A stretch of DNA of 14,996 nucleotides from Bacteroidales bacterium (lineage in GTDB: Bacteria; Bacteroidota; Bacteroidia; Bacteroidales; UBA12077). Location: assembly GCA_030600865.1 (NCBI GenBank), contig JAUVUS010000012.1, forward strand, positions 1 through 14,996, written 5' to 3'. Position 1 is the first letter of the stretch. Each line of letters starts with the position of its first letter. Below are positions 14,170 to 14,996 of the stretch, one piece after another. Both the position numbers and the translations under genes were made by a program. The notes under the pieces were generated by a model that did not search any database, was not told the origin of the DNA, and worked only from the letters and a program-made list of their open reading frames with translations.

Positions 14170-14996
14170 ATGATGGAAAATTTAATAATCGAAAAAAAGC
14201 CAGCAATTAAACAGGCGTGGTTAAGAATTTTATTATTTATTATAATGTATCTTGTTGGTAGTGTAGTGATTACTATGATAGCTGGTGTGTTTATAGTATT
14301 AACCGGGCATGTCTCTCTCGAAGAGTTACAATCAGTAATGGGAAATAAAGGAGATATTAATATTTTGATTTTTACTCAATTTTTTTCATTGATAGCGGTT
14401 GCATTATCTATCTGGGTATTTAGAAAATTTATAGACAAGAAATCAATCATCTCTCTGGGTTTTAAAATTAAAGGAAGACTAAAAGATATTGTTGCGGGTT
14501 TTTTACTTGGATTTATTCTTCTATTATTAGGATTTCTAATACTTTATTTTACAAATCAACTTGAAGTTACAGGGATTACTTATAGTACTAAAGCCATTTT
14601 GGGTTCTTTGATCTTATTTATTATCGTAGCTGTTGTTGAAGAAAGTATGATGAGAGGTTACATTTTGAATAATCTAATAGAGTCGTTAAAGAATAAATAT
14701 ATTGCACTCTTAATATCGGCTGTTATTTTTGCACTTTTTCATGGGATAAACCCCAATATTACGATACTAGGTTTTATAAACTTAATTTTTGCAGGTTTAG
14801 CTTTAGGAATAACTTATGTTCACACCAAAAATTTATGGTTCCCTATTTTTCTTCATATAAGTTGGAATTATTTTCAAGGCCCAATATTTGGATTTGAAGT
14901 AAGCGGATTAAATATTAAATCAATTATTAATCATAATATTTTAGGTAGTGATCTGATTACGGGAGGAAAGTTTGGATTTGAAGGATCAATTTTACT
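14170..14996 (+). CDS. CPBP family intramembrane metalloprotease (3' end cut off)
   Basis: Membrane glutamic-type/Abi (CAAX protease and bacteriocin-processing) family protein. The frame from ATG 14170 stays open for 275 codons to the window edge; the family is often 230-320 residues, so little is missing. Several membrane helices are evident, among them about 17-44, 66-84, 107-127, 143-157, 178-191 and 200-216. The three family motifs are intact: EESMMRG with Glu157, Glu158 and Arg162; FALFH with His191; HISWN with His229 and Asn233. So it should be active. Substrates of bacterial members are mostly unknown; some act in bacteriocin self-immunity. A second ATG lies directly after the first. 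A palindrome is 28 bases upstream. Its nearness to the sigma factor group may reflect shared membrane-stress control, which is inference. Confidence 0.9.
   Translation, partial: MMENLIIEKKPAIKQAWLRILLFIIMYLVGSVVITMIAGVFIVLTGHVSLEELQSVMGNKGDINILIFTQFFSLIAVALSIWVFRKFIDKKSIISLGFKIKGRLKDIVAGFLLGFILLLLGFLILYFTNQLEVTGITYSTKAILGSLILFIIVAVVEESMMRGYILNNLIESLKNKYIALLISAVIFALFHGINPNITILGFINLIFAGLALGITYVHTKNLWFPIFLHISWNYFQGPIFGFEVSGLNIKSIINHNILGSDLITGGKFGFEGSIL

Overview
The window is AT-rich bacterial chromosome with dense genes and short spacers, almost certainly from a member of the Bacteroidota (probably Bacteroidales or a close relative; this placement is inference). The evidence is promoter elements of the Bacteroidota type (-7 TAnnTTTG, in one case with a -33 TTTG exactly 19 bases upstream), a DUF4837 lipoprotein, the gene order M23 peptidase-dxr-rseP, and a double-length UvrA-like protein. 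TAG is used as an ordinary stop by several genes, so the standard bacterial code applies.

Layout. Positions 1-384, minus strand: the first 16 codons of an exported protein running off the left edge, then an initiator tRNA-fMet with its own promoter and terminator. Positions 385-647: no gene seen. Positions 648-4352, plus strand: an envelope/isoprenoid cluster (M23 peptidase, dxr, rseP), then tatA with its own -7 element and a strong terminator. Positions 4473-6887: a lytic transglycosylase with two LysM domains and a DUF4837 lipoprotein, 12 bases apart. Positions 6965-11878, minus strand: a UvrA-like gene of 1637 codons carrying four ABC ATPase modules, interrupted by one in-frame TAG at 8828-8830. 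Positions 11962-12543: a secreted cyclophilin-type prolyl isomerase. Positions 12666-14996: an ECF-type sigma factor overlapping a four-helix membrane protein (probable anti-sigma partner), a small two-helix membrane protein and a CPBP-family intramembrane protease cut by the right edge.

Theme. Most genes serve the cell envelope: cell-wall cleavage (M23, transglycosylase), isoprenoid precursors (Dxr), membrane proteolysis (RseP, CPBP), folded-protein export (TatA), periplasmic folding (cyclophilin), and probably envelope-linked transcription control (sigma factor plus membrane partner). The UvrA-like protein is the exception. Both of its halves lack the UvrB-binding domain, so it resembles UvrA2-type damage or drug-response proteins more than the core repair UvrA.

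Most notable: (1) the single TAG that splits an otherwise intact four-ATPase UvrA-like frame, where a Tyr codon is the likely ancestor; (2) two GC-rich palindromic inserts, 42 and 21 bases, both whole numbers of codons, sitting in surface-loop or linker positions of that same gene and encoding related peptides (CLPACLPNRQARQE and LPVRQAG). They look like members of a protein-invading palindromic element family analogous to the Rickettsia palindromic elements.
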